From Bacillota bacterium (GTDB lineage Bacteria > Bacillota > Clostridia > Lachnospirales > Lachnospiraceae): DNA of 23,378 nucleotides. Under the pieces are notes generated by a model. It made no database searches. It was not told where the DNA came from and worked only from the letters and a program-made list of their open reading frames with translations. The position numbers were made by a program, and so were the translations under genes. Location: NCBI GenBank assembly GCA_023392995.1, contig JAEWMZ010000486.1:1-23378 (forward strand), read 5' to 3'. Of the stretch, positions 22,979 to 23,378 are shown piece after piece (positions within the stretch are counted from its first letter, which is position 1; every line of letters starts with the position of its first letter).

Positions 22979-23007
22979 AGTATACTACTATCGACCGAAT
23001 CGGTCAA
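22979..23007 (-). promoter_or_regulatory. Sigma-A promoter of tetR
   Basis: On the - strand TTGACC (23007-23002), a 17-bp spacer and TATACT (22984-22979) make a strong promoter. The -35 box overlaps the palindromic operator. The transcript should start near 22972, giving a leader of about 150 nt that contains the 40-bp repeats. Confidence 0.78.
22993..23005. promoter_or_regulatory. Perfect palindromic TetR operator
   Basis: GACCGAATCGGTC is a perfect palindrome around a central base and overlaps the -35 box of the tetR promoter. It is the best of five related sites upstream of the gene and matches the form of many TetR-family autoregulatory operators. The next core lies 36 bp away. Confidence 0.75.
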
Positions 23008-23068
23008 TACCCGTTGGTATTAATATTGTATTAAGATTTTTGGTTCTAACTATTGTTAAAAGATGAGG

Positions 23069-23250
23069 CTGTCGTAAATACAACAATAGGGATATGACTC
23101 GCATCCATACAGACTGACAGAATTGTTATGATTTGTGTTGTGTTGAAAATTCTGCGAACTATGTTCGATTTCAGCAAACAAGTCAGATCCAATATCGTCA
23201 AACCTTGCATGAATAGCAAGTCATATCCCCAGAGCTAAAATTAACGGCAG
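23069..23250. repeat. 182-bp palindromic intergenic element
   Basis: Outer arms CTGTCGTAAAT (23069-23079) and ATTAACGGCAG (23240-23250) pair at 9 of 11 positions. Next, GGGATATGACT (23089-23099) pairs with AGTCATATCCC (23219-23229), with partial pairing beyond. A central palindrome CGAACTATGTTCG (23155-23167) sits at the midpoint. The region is non-coding and lies between the tetR promoter and the gene end at 23270. It looks like a non-autonomous mobile palindrome or a complex hairpin; no transposase is present. Confidence 0.6.
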
Positions 23251-23269
23251 ACTTTCGATATGCTTTTTT

Positions 23270-23377
23270 CTATTTATTTAATTGTTCGAGTAAAATGTTT
23301 AATAAAGCGTCATTTGCTTCCGGAGTCATGAAGCAAAAACGGATGAATTTATTATTCAGGAAGGGAAAGGTGGAGCA
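23270..23377 (-). CDS. C-terminal end of an unidentified protein (5' partial)
   Basis: From the right edge one frame on the - strand stays open for 35 codons to a TAG at 23272-23270, while the other two frames stop early. The peptide has a hydrophobic strand (NNKFIRFCFM) followed by an amphipathic helix (TPEANDALLNILLEQLNK). This strand-helix ending resembles the C-terminus of fold-type I PLP aminotransferases, where such a strand is followed by a TPE helix, but it is too short to assign. The gene must start outside the window. Confidence 0.5.
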   Translation of the reverse strand, partial: CSTFPFLNNKFIRFCFMTPEANDALLNILLEQLNK

Positions 23378-23378
23378 A

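Noticed and set aside
22831..22980. CRISPR-like array of regularly spaced repeats
   Set aside because: The 40-bp units are contiguous and the whole unit is repeated, with no unique spacers and no cas genes. The palindromic cores and the tetR promoter next to them explain the pattern better.
22767..22980. Small ORFs running through the tetR leader repeats
   Set aside because: Frames of about 26 codons can be read from ATGACC in the repeats, one ending at the TAA beside the tetR ribosome site, but none has a recognisable ribosome site.

Overview
The window looks like chromosome of a low-GC, Gram-positive anaerobe, most likely a Clostridia member of the Lachnospiraceae type. The reasons are AT-rich DNA, strong AGGAGG ribosome sites, some TTG starts, a Gram-positive-style pel gene next to a BspA-like LRR protein, and MarR/TetR-controlled ABC exporters. 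The taxonomic call is inference from gene content. No rRNA, tRNA, CRISPR array, transposase or phage gene was seen.

Region 1 (1-11962, + strand) is an exopolysaccharide locus read in one direction. It opens with the 3' part of pelG. Then come a DUF2304 membrane protein, a GT4 and a DPM1-like GT2 glycosyltransferase (the last three overlap), a DUF4874/DUF4832 protein without a signal peptide, an unusual GT2-LRR fusion, a Wzx-type flippase, a very large polytopic GT-C-like membrane protein with a Ser/Thr-rich repeat tail, and a GT8 glycosyltransferase. PelG and the flippase are two separate MOP-superfamily proteins in one locus, so it may make Pel plus a second glycan, or a modified Pel.

Region 2 (about 11989-13961, + strand) is a Uup-like ABC-F ATPase with its own likely promoter and a strong hairpin terminator. 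The terminator separates it from the convergent genes that follow.

Region 3 (14007-18968, - strand) is a marR-exporter operon: a MarR regulator and two half-transporters that form a heterodimeric ABC exporter with one consensus and one degenerate ATP site. A sigma-A promoter with a palindromic operator at the start site precedes marR. The leader is highly structured and the marR ribosome site lies in a small hairpin. A 144-bp palindromic repeat sits between marR and the first exporter gene.

Region 4 (19203-23007, - strand) holds a TetR regulator and an ABC-2 type transporter (ATPase and two related permeases). The tetR promoter overlaps a perfect palindromic operator, and four more operator-like copies lie downstream in the leader, three of them in exact 40-bp tandem repeats. 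The ATPase gene ends in three 27-bp repeats, the last of which can trap the ribosome site of the next gene in a perfect 7-bp hairpin.

The right edge (23069-23377) has a 182-bp palindromic intergenic element and the last 35 codons of a gene on the - strand.
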